A stretch of DNA of 53,917 bases from Bacteroidota bacterium (GTDB lineage: Bacteria > Bacteroidota > Bacteroidia > Bacteroidales > UBA6013). Location of the stretch: contig JAIFMG010000070.1 in NCBI GenBank assembly GCA_020048645.1, positions 1 to 53,917 on the forward strand, written 5' to 3'. Below the pieces are notes generated by a model. The model saw nothing but the letters and a program-made list of their open reading frames with translations, ran no database searches and had not been told where the DNA came from. Position numbers and translations under genes: made by a program. This document shows positions 18,415 to 26,929 of this stretch, one piece after another (positions within the stretch are counted from its first letter, which is position 1; every line of letters starts with the position of its first letter).

Positions 18415-18897
18415 ATGCTCAACATCCTGACCAGCCTCTTCAAGTCCAAAGGAAAATCCAACATCCAAGCAACGGCCCAGCACCGCTTCTTCTTCGTCGA
18501 AAACACCAAGATCAAGCGCAAGGACGAAAAACTCTGCGGGTTCATCGAGAACATCATCGTGGACGATGACACCGCCTTCCTGGAGATTCCCGTCAAACCC
18601 GAACTGGCCCCGCAGGTACACGAAAAAGCCTTCGGCGTCTCAAAAGTGGAGCAGAAGCTGGGCATCTACTTCGCCAGCGAAGACATCTTCAAGAAACTCA
18701 ACGCCCTGAAAGCCAGTGGAAAACGCCTCAGCATCCTGCACATTTCGCCCGAAAGGCAGTGCATGTTGTTCGGCGAGCACAACGGCATGGCCATCCAGCA
18801 GCTCGGCCCCAACTTCGTGCAGCTCGAAGGCGAGGAAAGCGACATCTTCAACAAAGTCTCCATCGAATACGCCGACAAGCTCGCCGGAAATGTCTGA
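18415..18897 (+). CDS. Hypothetical cytoplasmic protein
   Basis: A 160-residue soluble protein with no signal peptide, membrane segment or motif that I recognise. It has a basic N terminus (SLFKSKGKS), then alternating strand/helix sequence (RFFFVENTKIK, CGFIENIIVDDDTAFLEIPV, LSILHISPERQCMLF). The start at ATG 18415 lies 35 bases after the hairpin. The last eight bases overlap the start of the methyltransferase gene, so the two are translated together, but that alone does not reveal function. Confidence 0.75.
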   Translation: MLNILTSLFKSKGKSNIQATAQHRFFFVENTKIKRKDEKLCGFIENIIVDDDTAFLEIPVKPELAPQVHEKAFGVSKVEQKLGIYFASEDIFKKLNALKASGKRLSILHISPERQCMLFGEHNGMAIQQLGPNFVQLEGEESDIFNKVSIEYADKLAGNV

Positions 18898-19498
18898 TTT
18901 CGACCATCCTGACCTCGACAGGGACTACTGGCAGAACCGCTACGAGGAGCGGCTCACGGGCTGGGACATGGGCGGCGTCTCGCCTCCCATAGCCGCCTAC
19001 TTCGAGCAGGTGCCCGACCGCCAGGCCCGCATCCTGATCCCCGGCGCCGGAAATGCCCACGAGGCCGAGCACCTCTTCCGGCTCGGATTCCAGAACGTCC
19101 ATGTGCTCGACATCGCCCGCGCGCCCTTGGAGGCCTTCCGGCGCCGCTGCCCGGATTTCCCCAGCCAGAACCTCCACCACGAGGACTTCTTCGACCACAG
19201 CGGCCAGTACGACCTCATCGTCGAGCAGACCTTTTTCTGCGCCATTGGCCCCGAGCTGCGCATGCACTACGTCCTGCGCACGCTCGAGCTGCTCGCGCCG
19301 GGCGGCAAGCTCGTCGGCCTGCTCTTCAACCACCCCATGCACGGCGGGCCTCCCTTCGGCGGAACGCTCGCCGAGTACGAGTCGCTTTTCCTGCCTCTGT
19401 TCGAGGCCTACGCGGGCGAGGCCTTCGCCTTGTGCGACAACTCGATCTCCCCCAGGGCCGGTCGCGAGTTCTTCATGCGGCTCCGCAAGCCCGTCTAG
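18890..19498 (+). CDS. TPMT-family SAM-dependent methyltransferase
   Basis: A 202-residue protein of the thiopurine S-methyltransferase family. The N-terminal WQNRYEERLTGWDMGGVSPPI pattern is characteristic, followed by SAM-binding motif I (LIPGAGNAHEAEHL), the acidic end of strand 2 (HVLDIA), and VEQTFFCAI-type motif IV. In bacteria such enzymes methylate sulfur, selenium or tellurium compounds or halides; the substrate here is unknown. The ATG at 18890 overlaps the preceding gene by eight bases. A strong hairpin follows. Confidence 0.88.
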   Translation: MSDFDHPDLDRDYWQNRYEERLTGWDMGGVSPPIAAYFEQVPDRQARILIPGAGNAHEAEHLFRLGFQNVHVLDIARAPLEAFRRRCPDFPSQNLHHEDFFDHSGQYDLIVEQTFFCAIGPELRMHYVLRTLELLAPGGKLVGLLFNHPMHGGPPFGGTLAEYESLFLPLFEAYAGEAFALCDNSISPRAGREFFMRLRKPV

Positions 19499-19526
19499 GC
19501 CCTCTCCCACCCGACCTCCCGCCCGG

Positions 19527-19566
19527 AAAGCCCGGCTCCAGCCCATGCTGGAGCCGGGCTTTTCCT
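19527..19566 (+). terminator. Terminator after the TPMT-type gene
   Basis: AAAGCCCGGCTCCAGC and its perfect complement flank a CCAT loop, with TTTT after. It lies 28 bases past the stop. Confidence 0.88.
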
Positions 19567-19932
19567 TTGGAAATGAAGCCTTTCGACTTTTGCTCCCCAA
19601 AATATTGAAAAAAAAAGTTAATATTCCTTGTCTAGCACAATAAATCGTGTTATCTTCGTATCGCATGCACGAACCGGACGCCACTTTACTGCCAGAACAC
19701 AAGTTGAGAAGAGGTCTCGTCCAAAAGACAAATAGCCCAAAGCCATGTTTGCCATAACCAACATAAAACCCGGCAGAAACTAGGCGCATCGGACTCCCAT
19801 GAGTTTTTCCTTGGCCATGACATTTTATTCCCAATAGTGGAAAATATCCCAAATTCGGATACAACCACGCCCAACAGAACATCCGCGACGCGGACATGCA
19901 AACCCCAATTGACCAGCAACAAAACACGCTAC
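19567..19932 (+). other. AT-rich leader region upstream of the O-methyltransferase gene
   Basis: No protein gene is supported. A promoter-like pair (CTTG near 19627, TATCTTCG at 19651-19658, 20 bases apart) implies a leader of roughly 270 bases before the ATG at 19933. A 30-codon frame from ATG 19664 is present in the leader but has no supporting features. No known riboswitch fold is apparent by eye. Confidence 0.5.
19628..19658 (+). promoter_or_regulatory. Candidate promoter of the O-methyltransferase gene
   Basis: TTG (19628-19630), a 20-base spacer and TATCTTCG (19651-19658). The -7 box is the TAnnTTCG variant seen several times in this window. Confidence 0.45.
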
Positions 19933-20949
19933 ATGGAAACACGCTACCCTGAAAAGTTGATGACGATCGGCCTCGGCTATTGGCAATCGAAAGTCGTCCT
20001 CACCGCCGCCAAGCTCAAGCTCTTCACCCTACTGGGGCAAGAAAGCCTTGAAGCCGAGCAAATTCGCCAAAAGCTGAAACTGCACGGGCGCGGCTTGGCC
20101 GATTTCCTGGATTCGCTGTTCGCGATGGGATTGCTGACCCGCGAAAACCACGCTGGCCAGCACTTCTACGGCAACACGCCAGAGACCCTCGAGTACATGG
20201 TCGAAGGCACTCCCCGCTACATCGGTGGCGCCTTGGAAATGTTTGACGACCGCTTCGTCTATATGAGCCGCCTGGAGGAAGCCCTGCGGACTGGCGAGAA
20301 CCAAAACAAGGCCTTCACCGGGATGAGCCTGTTTGACGACGTTTACTCCACCCACGAGAAGCTCATCCGCTTTGCCAACGGCATGACCGGCCTCCAACTG
20401 CCCGCGTTCGCCGAGCTGGCACGCCGCTTCGACTTTTCGGCCTACCAGACCCACCACGACATTGGCGGATCCCTGGCAACGCTCTCCATCCAATTGGCCT
20501 TGCAAAACCCACACTTGCGCAGCGTGAGCCTCGACCTGCCCTACATCACCGAGGCAACTGCCGAGAACATCCGCCAACACGGCGTCCAGGAAAGCGTCAA
20601 GGCCGGGGTCATCGACTTCTTCAAGGAGGATTTCCCAAAATCGGACGTGTTCACCATGGGAATGATACTCCACGACTGGGACCAGGAGCAAAAGCGAACC
20701 CTCATCCGAAAAGCATACGAAGCGCTGAATCCAGGCGGCGCGCTTATCGCTGTCGAAAACATCATCGACGACGAACGCGAGAAAAATCTCTTCGGCCTCC
20801 TCTTTTCATTGGTCATGCTCATCGAGACCGAAGGCGGCTACGATTTCACCTTCGCCGAATTTGACCAACTAACCCAAGAGGCCGGATTCCAACGGACCGA
20901 ACTGACGCGGCTGGCGGGGCCCGTCCATGCAGCGGTGGCCTACAAATGA
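19933..20949 (+). CDS. Class I SAM-dependent O-methyltransferase
   Basis: A 338-residue enzyme of the plant/bacterial small-molecule O-methyltransferase type (PF00891-like). An N-terminal winged-helix dimerisation region occupies about residues 10-100 (TAAKLKLFTLLGQ, GRGLADFLDSLFAMGLL). The SAM domain has a modified motif I (DIGGSLATL instead of DVGGGxG), and the catalytic-type His lies in ILHDWDQEQ. Relatives methylate hydroxyls of secondary metabolites, carotenoids or quinone-like compounds; the substrate is unknown. The start at ATG 19933 fits the family N terminus. Confidence 0.87.
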   Translation: METRYPEKLMTIGLGYWQSKVVLTAAKLKLFTLLGQESLEAEQIRQKLKLHGRGLADFLDSLFAMGLLTRENHAGQHFYGNTPETLEYMVEGTPRYIGGALEMFDDRFVYMSRLEEALRTGENQNKAFTGMSLFDDVYSTHEKLIRFANGMTGLQLPAFAELARRFDFSAYQTHHDIGGSLATLSIQLALQNPHLRSVSLDLPYITEATAENIRQHGVQESVKAGVIDFFKEDFPKSDVFTMGMILHDWDQEQKRTLIRKAYEALNPGGALIAVENIIDDEREKNLFGLLFSLVMLIETEGGYDFTFAEFDQLTQEAGFQRTELTRLAGPVHAAVAYK

Positions 20950-20950
20950 T

Positions 20951-20982
20951 GGCTTTCCGAAGGTCGGAAAGCTCCTTTTTTC
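20951..20982 (+). terminator. Terminator after the O-methyltransferase gene
   Basis: GCTTTCCGA-AGG-TCGGAAAGC followed by CTCC and six T. It begins right after the stop, upstream of the STAS-like gene at 21004, so readthrough may set that gene's level. Confidence 0.7.
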
Positions 20983-21003
20983 AACCTAAAACCAAAACCC
21001 ACA

Positions 21004-21408
21004 ATGGAAGTTTCAAAATCGAAGTACTTGCACATCGAGTACCATGCCGACAAGCAGATCCTCAAGGCCATCTGGCAAGCCGAGAGCGAAAGAATGACTC
21101 CCGAAGACTTCATGGACGAAATCACGATCTGGAAGGAATCCATCCTGAAAACCAAGCCCACGCGGCTGCTGGTCGATTCGAAGAAGATGTTTTTCACCAT
21201 CACCCCCGATGTCCAAACCTGGTTCGTGACGGAAATCTTCCCCGCCTATGCCAAGGCGGGCGTCGCGCGCAACGCCTTCATCGAATCGGAATCGGTCTAT
21301 TCCTCGGTCTCCATCGAGCAGACCATCGAAGAGAATGCCAATGCGCCCTTCGAGACCCGCTACTTCATGACCGAATCCGTGGCCATTGACTGGCTCATGG
21401 CCAAGTAA
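21004..21408 (+). CDS. SpoIIAA/STAS-like small protein (copy 2)
   Basis: A soluble 134-residue protein with the same architecture as the protein at 3918-4349. An opening beta hairpin with a Trp (ILKAIWQ) is followed by a helix with a Trp, a central LLVDSKKMFFTI strand, QTWFVTEIFPAYAKAG and a terminal RYFMTESVAIDWL. These features are those of the SpoIIAA-like/STAS-type proteins frequent in Bacteroidota. The function is unknown; related folds act as partners in signalling. It follows the O-methyltransferase gene with a hairpin in between. Confidence 0.75.
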   Translation: MEVSKSKYLHIEYHADKQILKAIWQAESERMTPEDFMDEITIWKESILKTKPTRLLVDSKKMFFTITPDVQTWFVTEIFPAYAKAGVARNAFIESESVYSSVSIEQTIEENANAPFETRYFMTESVAIDWLMAK

Positions 21409-21414
21409 AACGAA

Positions 21415-21440
21415 AAGCCGCGGCCCTGGGGCCGCGGCTT
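21415..21440. terminator. Terminator between converging genes
   Basis: AAGCCGCGGCCC and its complement GGGCCGCGGCTT form a GC-rich hairpin flanked by A- and T-rich bases. It serves the STAS-like gene and, on the other strand, cmk. Confidence 0.8.
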
Positions 21441-21446
21441 GTTCTT

Positions 21447-22136
21447 TCATTCGGCCAGCAAGGCCTCGATTTTCAGGGCCAGGATTTCCAACTGCTGCTC
21501 CGGGGTCAGGTGGGTGCTGTCCAGCTCCAAGGCGCCCTCGGCCTTGCGCAGCGGGCTTTCGGCGCGGCCTTGGTCCTCGCGGTCGCGCATGACGAGGTTT
21601 TGCAGCACCTCCTCCAGGCTGGTCGTGTCGCCCTTGGCCCGCAGCTCGGCGTGGCGGCGCTGGGCGCGGACTTCGGGCGAGGCCGTCATGAAGACCTTCA
21701 GGTCGGCGTCTGGGAAGACCACCGTGCCAATGTCGCGGCCATCGAGCACCACCGAGCGCGACTGGCTCATCTGCCGCTGCAAGGCCACCATCTGCTGCCG
21801 CACGGCCCGTATCTTGCTGACCTCGCTGACCCAGTTGGCCACCTCCATGCCGCGGATTTCCTGCTCCACGTCCTGGCCGTCGAGCAAGGTCCGGTTGGTC
21901 TGGGTCTCGGCGTTCCAGTCGAAGGCGATGCGGATGCCCTCAAGGTCCTGGGCCAGAGCCAGTTCGTCCACCTCGCCCCCGCGGATGTGGCCACCGCGCA
22001 AGGCCACCAGCGTGGCGCAGCGGTACATGGCCCCGGTGTCGATGAACATGAAGCCGAAGCGCCGGGCGAGCTGCTTGGCCACGGTGCTTTTCCCGCAAGA
22101 GGAATGGCCGTCGATGGCGATTTTCAGTTTTTTCAT
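21447..22136 (-). CDS. cmk: (d)CMP kinase
   Basis: Cytidylate kinase phosphorylates CMP and dCMP, feeding nucleotide pools. The 229-residue protein from ATG 22136 (MKKLKIAIDG) has the P-loop GHSSCGKST (10-18), FIDTGAMYR (the nucleotide-monophosphate site), VVLDGRDIGTVVFPDADLK and a lid region RDREDQGRAESPL, all diagnostic of Cmk. A longer frame to 22175 adds residues unlike the family. It lies 39 bases downstream of polA and is probably co-transcribed. Confidence 0.96.
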   Translation of the reverse strand: MKKLKIAIDGHSSCGKSTVAKQLARRFGFMFIDTGAMYRCATLVALRGGHIRGGEVDELALAQDLEGIRIAFDWNAETQTNRTLLDGQDVEQEIRGMEVANWVSEVSKIRAVRQQMVALQRQMSQSRSVVLDGRDIGTVVFPDADLKVFMTASPEVRAQRRHAELRAKGDTTSLEEVLQNLVMRDREDQGRAESPLRKAEGALELDSTHLTPEQQLEILALKIEALLAE

Positions 22137-22175
22137 GGATGAATTGCGAAAGCTGGGAAATGGAACAAGGTTCAA

Positions 22176-24986
22176 TCAATGCGCTTGCAGCCAGTTTTTG
22201 CCGATGCCCGTTTCCACGAGCAGCGGAACAGAAAGCTCAAGCGCGTTCTCCATCCCGTCCTTGACCAGGGCGCGCAGGCGGTCGAGCTCCGGCTCGGGGC
22301 AGTCGAAGACCAGCTCGTCGTGGACCTGGAGGATCATGCGGGCGGCCAGGCCTTCCTCCTTGATGCGGCGGTGGATGGCGATCATGGCCAGCTTGATCAG
22401 GTCGGCGGCCGAGCCTTGGATGGGCGCGTTGATGGCGTTGCGCTCGGCGGCCTGCCGGGCGATGGCGTTGGCGGAGTTGATCTCGGCCAGGCGGCGCTTG
22501 CGGCCGAGCAGCGTCGCGACGAAGCCGTTCTCGCGGGCATCGGCCACGGCCTTCTCCATGCTCAGGCCCACCTTGGGGTAAGTCTGGAAGTAGCCGTCAA
22601 TCAAGGCCTTGGCCTCCTGCCGGGGGATGTTCAGGTTCTGCGCCAGGCCAAAGGACGAGATGCCGTAGATGATGCCGAAGTTGGCCGACTTGGCCTTTCC
22701 GCGCATGTCGCGGTCCACGGCCTCGGGCGCGACGCCGTAGATCTTCGCGGCTGTGGCCGTGTGGATGTCCAGGCCCGAGCGGAAGGCCTCGATCATCTGC
22801 TCGTCCTGGCTGAGGTGGGCTACCAGCCGCAGCTCCACCTGCGAGTAGTCGGCCGAGACCAGCCAGCGGTCGGGGGCCGAGGGCAGGAAGGCCTCGCGGA
22901 TGCGCCGCCCGTTGTCCTCGCGGATGGGGATGTTCTGCAAGTTGGGGTTGTTGGAGCTGAGCCGCCCGGTGCTGGCCACGGCCTGGTTGAATGAGGTGTG
23001 CAGCCGGCCCGTAAGAGGGTCCAGCATCTTCGGCAGGGCCTTGACGTAGGTGGATTGCAGCTTTTGCATCCCCCTGTATTCCAGCACTTTGGAAACGATG
23101 GGGTGCTTGTCGGCCAGCTTTTGCAGCTCGATTTCGGAGGTGGCGTACTGCTTGGTCTTGGTCATCTTCGGCTTGTCCGTAACCTTGAGCTGCTCGAAGA
23201 GGATCTTGCCCAACTGCTGCGGCGAAGCGATGTTGAACTCCTGCCCGGCCAAGGCGTGGATCTGCTTCTCGGCCTGGGCGATCTGCTGTTCGAGCTCCTG
23301 CTCAAAGCGGGCCAGGGCCTCCGAGTCCAGGCCGATGCCCTGGCTCTCCATGTCGAGCAGGACCTCGACCAGGGGCATCTCCAGGTTTCGGAACACGGTA
23401 TCGACTTCCTGCTCGCGCAATTCCTTTTCGAGCAAGGCTTTCAGCTCGAAGGTCAGGTCGGCATCCTCGCAGGCGTAATCGCGGATCTTGTCGAGGGCCA
23501 CTTGGCGCATCGAAATCTGCTGCTTTCCCTGCCCTATGAGCTCCTCAATCTCGATGGGCTGATAGCCCAAGTACTTGTGGCAGAGGACCGTAAGGTTGTG
23601 GCGCAGGTCCGGGTCCACCAGGTAGTGGGCCAGCAGGGTGTCGAAGAGCGGACCTTTGAGGTCGAGGCCGTAGTTGCGCAAGATCTGCCAGTCGTACTTG
23701 ATGTTCTGGGCCACCTTCTCGACGTTTTGGCTCTCGAAGGCCGGGCGGAAAAGCTCGAGCCGTTCCTTGGCCTGCCGCTGGTCTTCGGGCATGGGCACGT
23801 AAAAGGCCGTCCCGACCTGGTGGCAAAGGGCCAGCCCGACGGCCTTTGCGTGCCGGGCCTCGATGTTGTCGGTCTCGAAGTCGAAGCAGAAGGACGGCTG
23901 GGCCAGGAGGCTCTCGGCCAGCCGCCGGACCTGCTCGGGATCCTCGACCAGCTCGTAGTGGTGCGGGCGGTCGGCCAGGGTCTTGAAAGTGGCGGCGGGC
24001 TGGGCTTCCACTTGCTCCTGGGCGGCTGGCGCGGGCTCCGGCGCGGGCGTGTTCGGCGCGCCGAAGAGGGTGCCTTGCGGGAACTCGGGCGGCGCGGCCT
24101 GCCGCTCGGGCTCGGCGCCCAACACCCTGCGGGCCAAGGTGTTGAACTCCAGCTCCTCGAACAAGACCTTGAGCGTCTCGCGGTCGGGCTCCTTGAGGGC
24201 GCAGGCCTCGGAGTCGAAGGCCAGTGGCACGTCGGTGCGGATCGTGACCAGGACGCGGGCCTGCTCGACCAGGTGGCGGCTGGCGGAGACTTTCTCCTTC
24301 TGCTTGCCCGAGAGCTTGTGCAGGTTCGCGTAAAGCCCCTCGATGCTGCCATACTTTTCGAGCAAGGATTTGGCAGTCTTTTCGCCGACTCCGGGAATGC
24401 CGGGTATGTTGTCGCTGGTGTCGCCGCAAATGGCCAGGAAATCGACCACACGCGCCGGATCGCCCACGCCGAAGCGCTCGGCCACCTGGGGCGGCCCAAT
24501 GAGCTCGACTTCGTTTCCGGCACGCGCGGGCTTGAACATCACGACATTGTCCGAGACCAGTTGGGCGTAGTCCTTGTCGGGCGTCATCATGAACACCTTG
24601 AACCCCTCGCGCTCGGCCTGCTTGGCCAGGGTGCCGATGATGTCGTCGGCCTCGAATCCCTCGGCCGTGAGCACGGGGATGTTGAGGCCCTCGACCAGGC
24701 GCTTGATGTAGGGCACGGCGATCTTGAGGTCCTCGGGGGTCTCGGGGCGCTGGGCCTTGTACTCGGGGAAAAGCTGGTGCCGGAAGGTGGGCGCGGGCAG
24801 GTCGAAGGCCACGGCCATGTGGGTGGGCTTCTCCTTCTGCAAGACCTCGAGCAAGGTGTTGGCGAAACCGAAGATGGCCGAGGTGTTGAGCCGCTTGGAG
24901 TTGTAGCGCGGATTCTTGATGAAAGCGAAATGCGCCCTGAAAATCAAGGCGTAGGCATCGAGCAGGAAAAGTTTCTTGGATTCCAT
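22176..24986 (-). CDS. polA: DNA polymerase I
   Basis: A 936-residue repair and Okazaki-fragment polymerase. Residues 1-290 are the 5'-3' flap exonuclease (ADDIIGTLA near 113; GDTSDNIPGIPGVGEKTA at 188-205). An Ala/Pro-rich linker (about 296-332) leads to a 3'-5' exonuclease domain whose acidic pair is kept (FCFDFETDN, Asp369 and Glu371), so proofreading is probably active. The polymerase domain has motif A DYSQVELR, motif B KSANFGIIYG and motif C QVHDELVF. The start is ATG 24986; the open frame before it crosses a -7 box and the tRNA terminator. Confidence 0.97.
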   Translation of the reverse strand: MESKKLFLLDAYALIFRAHFAFIKNPRYNSKRLNTSAIFGFANTLLEVLQKEKPTHMAVAFDLPAPTFRHQLFPEYKAQRPETPEDLKIAVPYIKRLVEGLNIPVLTAEGFEADDIIGTLAKQAEREGFKVFMMTPDKDYAQLVSDNVVMFKPARAGNEVELIGPPQVAERFGVGDPARVVDFLAICGDTSDNIPGIPGVGEKTAKSLLEKYGSIEGLYANLHKLSGKQKEKVSASRHLVEQARVLVTIRTDVPLAFDSEACALKEPDRETLKVLFEELEFNTLARRVLGAEPERQAAPPEFPQGTLFGAPNTPAPEPAPAAQEQVEAQPAATFKTLADRPHHYELVEDPEQVRRLAESLLAQPSFCFDFETDNIEARHAKAVGLALCHQVGTAFYVPMPEDQRQAKERLELFRPAFESQNVEKVAQNIKYDWQILRNYGLDLKGPLFDTLLAHYLVDPDLRHNLTVLCHKYLGYQPIEIEELIGQGKQQISMRQVALDKIRDYACEDADLTFELKALLEKELREQEVDTVFRNLEMPLVEVLLDMESQGIGLDSEALARFEQELEQQIAQAEKQIHALAGQEFNIASPQQLGKILFEQLKVTDKPKMTKTKQYATSEIELQKLADKHPIVSKVLEYRGMQKLQSTYVKALPKMLDPLTGRLHTSFNQAVASTGRLSSNNPNLQNIPIREDNGRRIREAFLPSAPDRWLVSADYSQVELRLVAHLSQDEQMIEAFRSGLDIHTATAAKIYGVAPEAVDRDMRGKAKSANFGIIYGISSFGLAQNLNIPRQEAKALIDGYFQTYPKVGLSMEKAVADARENGFVATLLGRKRRLAEINSANAIARQAAERNAINAPIQGSAADLIKLAMIAIHRRIKEEGLAARMILQVHDELVFDCPEPELDRLRALVKDGMENALELSVPLLVETGIGKNWLQAH

Positions 24987-25018
24987 TCGGGGATGAGGTT
25001 CGGTTGGGTCGTGGCCCG

Positions 25019-25026
25019 CTAAGGTA
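25019..25026 (-). promoter_or_regulatory. Candidate -7 box for polA-cmk
   Basis: TACCTTAG on the minus strand, 32 bases before the polA ATG. It is a TAnnTTnG variant; the same octamer occurs upstream of the LemA gene (53728-53735). No clear -33 element. Confidence 0.35.
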
Positions 25027-25103
25027 AGCATTTCGGCCCAAAGCGGCACGGCCCGAGCGCGAAGAGGCGCGGCCCCTTTCGCCCCCAAAACCTTCGAAAA
25101 GAA

Positions 25104-25140
25104 GAAAGCCCCACCAGTTGGAAGCACCGGCGAGGCTTTC
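25104..25140 (-). terminator. Terminator after tRNA-His
   Basis: On the minus strand GAAAGCC ... GGCTTTC closes a hairpin with additional wobble pairs inside, followed by TTCTTTT. It begins 11 bases after the tRNA. Confidence 0.6.
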
Positions 25141-25150
25141 AAAAAAGAAG

Positions 25151-25223
25151 TGCCCAAAGAGGGATTCGAACCCCCGACCAATAGAACCACAATCTACTGC
25201 TCTACCTACTGAGCTATCTGGGC
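25151..25223 (-). tRNA. tRNA-His (anticodon GTG)
   Basis: A complete 73-base cloverleaf. Acceptor stem GCCCAGA/TTTGGGC, D arm GCTC-8-GAGC, anticodon stem GTAGA/TCTAT around loop TTGTGGT (anticodon GTG), a five-base variable region, T arm GGGGG-TTCGAAT-CCCTC and A at the discriminator position. CCA is not encoded. The genome has a G at the -1 position (25224), but base 73 is A rather than the C normally paired with G-1 in bacterial tRNA-His. Confidence 0.93.
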
Positions 25224-25234
25224 CTTTCGGGACG

Positions 25235-25267
25235 CAAATTTAATAAAAAAGTACGGAAATGAGCAAA
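25235..25267 (-). promoter_or_regulatory. Promoter of tRNA-His
   Basis: On the minus strand TTTG (25267-25264), a 21-base spacer and TAAATTTG (25242-25235), an exact match to the Bacteroidota consensus. Transcription should begin a few bases before the tRNA. Confidence 0.75.
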
Positions 25268-25310
25268 TATTTTCATGAAAAAAAGCGCAAAAACCTGAAA
25301 TTCAGGCCTC

Positions 25311-26813
25311 TCAATTTTGCGGCAGCGCGTCCAAGCGGGCCAATCCGGCCTTGGCGCGCTGCTCGATGCTGCTCTTGTACTCCTTGAGGTTGATGCGCAA
25401 GGCCAGCTCGTAGGCGGCCCTGGCCTGCTGGGGCCGCCGGGCCAGCTCGTGGATGAGGGCGGTCTGCAAGGCGGCGTAGGGCGCGAAGTAGTGGGGCAAG
25501 CCCTGTCCGCGCTCGATGACCTGGGCGTAGCTGCGCAGGGCCAGGTCCTGCTGGCCGAGCTTGTGCTGGTTGCGGGCCACGCGGTAGAGGCGCTCCAGCT
25601 CCTCGCGGTCGCTGAGCTCCTGGGCGGCCAGCCCATCGAGCTGCTGGAGCGAGCGCTGGTAGTATCCGCCATCGAAGAGCAGCCGGGCGCGGAGCAGCTC
25701 CACCCGGGGCGGCTGCGCGGCCTGGCTCTCGTACTGGGCCTGCTTGTCGGCCTCGGTGGTCTCCAGGCCGGCCTCGAGCACGCGGGTCGTCCACTGCCCG
25801 AAAGCCCGGGCGTCGCCGAAGATCAGGGCGTGCCAGGCCAGCTTCTGGCGGGTGGCCTTGGCGTAGTGCCCATCGGGCGACTGGGCCAGGAAGAGCAGCA
25901 GCGGCTGGTTGGCATCGGCGTCGAGGCGGTAGAGCTTGACGGTGCCCAGGAGGTAGTCCAGGTAGGGCAAGGGGCTCTGGGTCGGCGAGCTTTCGTAGGC
26001 TTGTAGCAGGCCAATGGCCAGTCCGCTCTGCCCGGCGTGGATGGCCGCGAGGGCGTGGCAGTAGAGCAAAGGCGGGCCATGCGTGCCGACGGCCCGTCCC
26101 TCCGCGCGCAGGAAGAGCAGGGCCTCGTCGTCCTGGCTGCTGAAGAAGATGCGGGCGAAAGTGCCCAGCAGCAGGGCCTCGGAAAGGTTGGCGGGATCCT
26201 GGTCGGTCTGGAGCGCGCCGTCGAGGAAGCGGTCGAGCAGGCTGCGCCCCAAGGCCAGGTCGCCTTCGAACAAGATAGCGGAACTGAGCCATGAGAACTT
26301 CTCGGGCACGGTGCCGAGGATGAGCTTGAAAATGCCCATGACCTTGATGGTCAACGGGTTGTTCGGAAACAACCGCTCGGCTTCCTGGATGTGTTTGCCC
26401 GACTGGTAAACGGCCAGGGCCGCGCGGAAGGTCTCGCCATAGAGGTAGGACAACACGGCGTTGTGCAGGTGCAGCTCGGCCAGCGCTCCCTCGCGGAAGG
26501 GCTGGCCCGCGGGCAGGCGCTCCAGGCGCTCGACCCAGGCGGGGAAGCTCTGCTGGTACGACTGGTAGGCGGCGGGCTGGTGCTGGCTGAGCAGCCGGAC
26601 GAACTGCCCGTAGCAGTGCAAGTAGTCGGCGCATCGGTTGAGCGGATCCTCGGCCTTGACCCGCAGCAGCCTGGCCTGGGCCTTTTCGAGCTCCAGGTCC
26701 AGGAAAAGGGCCTGCGCCTCGCGGCAACCGGCGTCGAAGTCGAAGCTGTCGGCGGCGGCAGGCTTTGCCGCCACGAAGAAGGCCAGGGCCAAGAGCAGGG
26801 GGAAGGTACGCAT
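25311..26813 (-). CDS. Secreted TPR-like helical repeat protein
   Basis: A 500-residue protein with a signal peptide (MRTFPLLLALAFFVAAKPAAA). The rest is helical repeats that resemble tetratricopeptide/SEL-type repeats, clearest at the C terminus (ELERLYRVARNQHKLGQQDLALRSYAQVIERG; AALQTALIHELARRPQQARAAYELALRIN). TPR proteins are assembly scaffolds. Location is probably periplasmic. The start at ATG 26813 is fixed by the signal peptide; the frame upstream is a shadow of the zinc-ribbon gene. A hairpin separates it from that gene, so it is its own unit. Confidence 0.8.
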   Translation of the reverse strand: MRTFPLLLALAFFVAAKPAAADSFDFDAGCREAQALFLDLELEKAQARLLRVKAEDPLNRCADYLHCYGQFVRLLSQHQPAAYQSYQQSFPAWVERLERLPAGQPFREGALAELHLHNAVLSYLYGETFRAALAVYQSGKHIQEAERLFPNNPLTIKVMGIFKLILGTVPEKFSWLSSAILFEGDLALGRSLLDRFLDGALQTDQDPANLSEALLLGTFARIFFSSQDDEALLFLRAEGRAVGTHGPPLLYCHALAAIHAGQSGLAIGLLQAYESSPTQSPLPYLDYLLGTVKLYRLDADANQPLLLFLAQSPDGHYAKATRQKLAWHALIFGDARAFGQWTTRVLEAGLETTEADKQAQYESQAAQPPRVELLRARLLFDGGYYQRSLQQLDGLAAQELSDREELERLYRVARNQHKLGQQDLALRSYAQVIERGQGLPHYFAPYAALQTALIHELARRPQQARAAYELALRINLKEYKSSIEQRAKAGLARLDALPQN

Positions 26814-26861
26814 GGGCGGAGGTTGTGGAAGGCATGGGACAAAGGGCGGGCAGGAGCAAAG

Positions 26862-26893
26862 AAAAGGCCATTTTCCGGTTTCGGAAAATGGCC
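26862..26893 (-). terminator. Terminator after the zinc-ribbon gene
   Basis: On the minus strand GGCCATTTTCCG and CGGAAAATGGCC flank an AAAC loop, then CTTTTC. It ends the MerR-nif3-zinc-ribbon unit. Confidence 0.85.
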
Positions 26894-26929
26894 CTCGCGC
26901 TTTGGGCGCCGCGCGGCTGTCCGCCGGGC

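Noticed and set aside
19686-19922. A 78-codon minus-strand frame in the O-methyltransferase leader
   Set aside because: Composition is Trp/Cys-rich and there is no start context or similarity; probably chance.
19567-19932. A SAM-binding riboswitch upstream of the O-methyltransferase gene
   Set aside because: No characteristic conserved helices or motifs could be assembled by eye in the leader.
22998-25022. A 674-codon plus-strand frame opposite polA
   Set aside because: Antisense shadow of polA, with composition typical of the opposite strand of GC-rich coding DNA (Leu/Gly/Val/Asp runs) and no motif.
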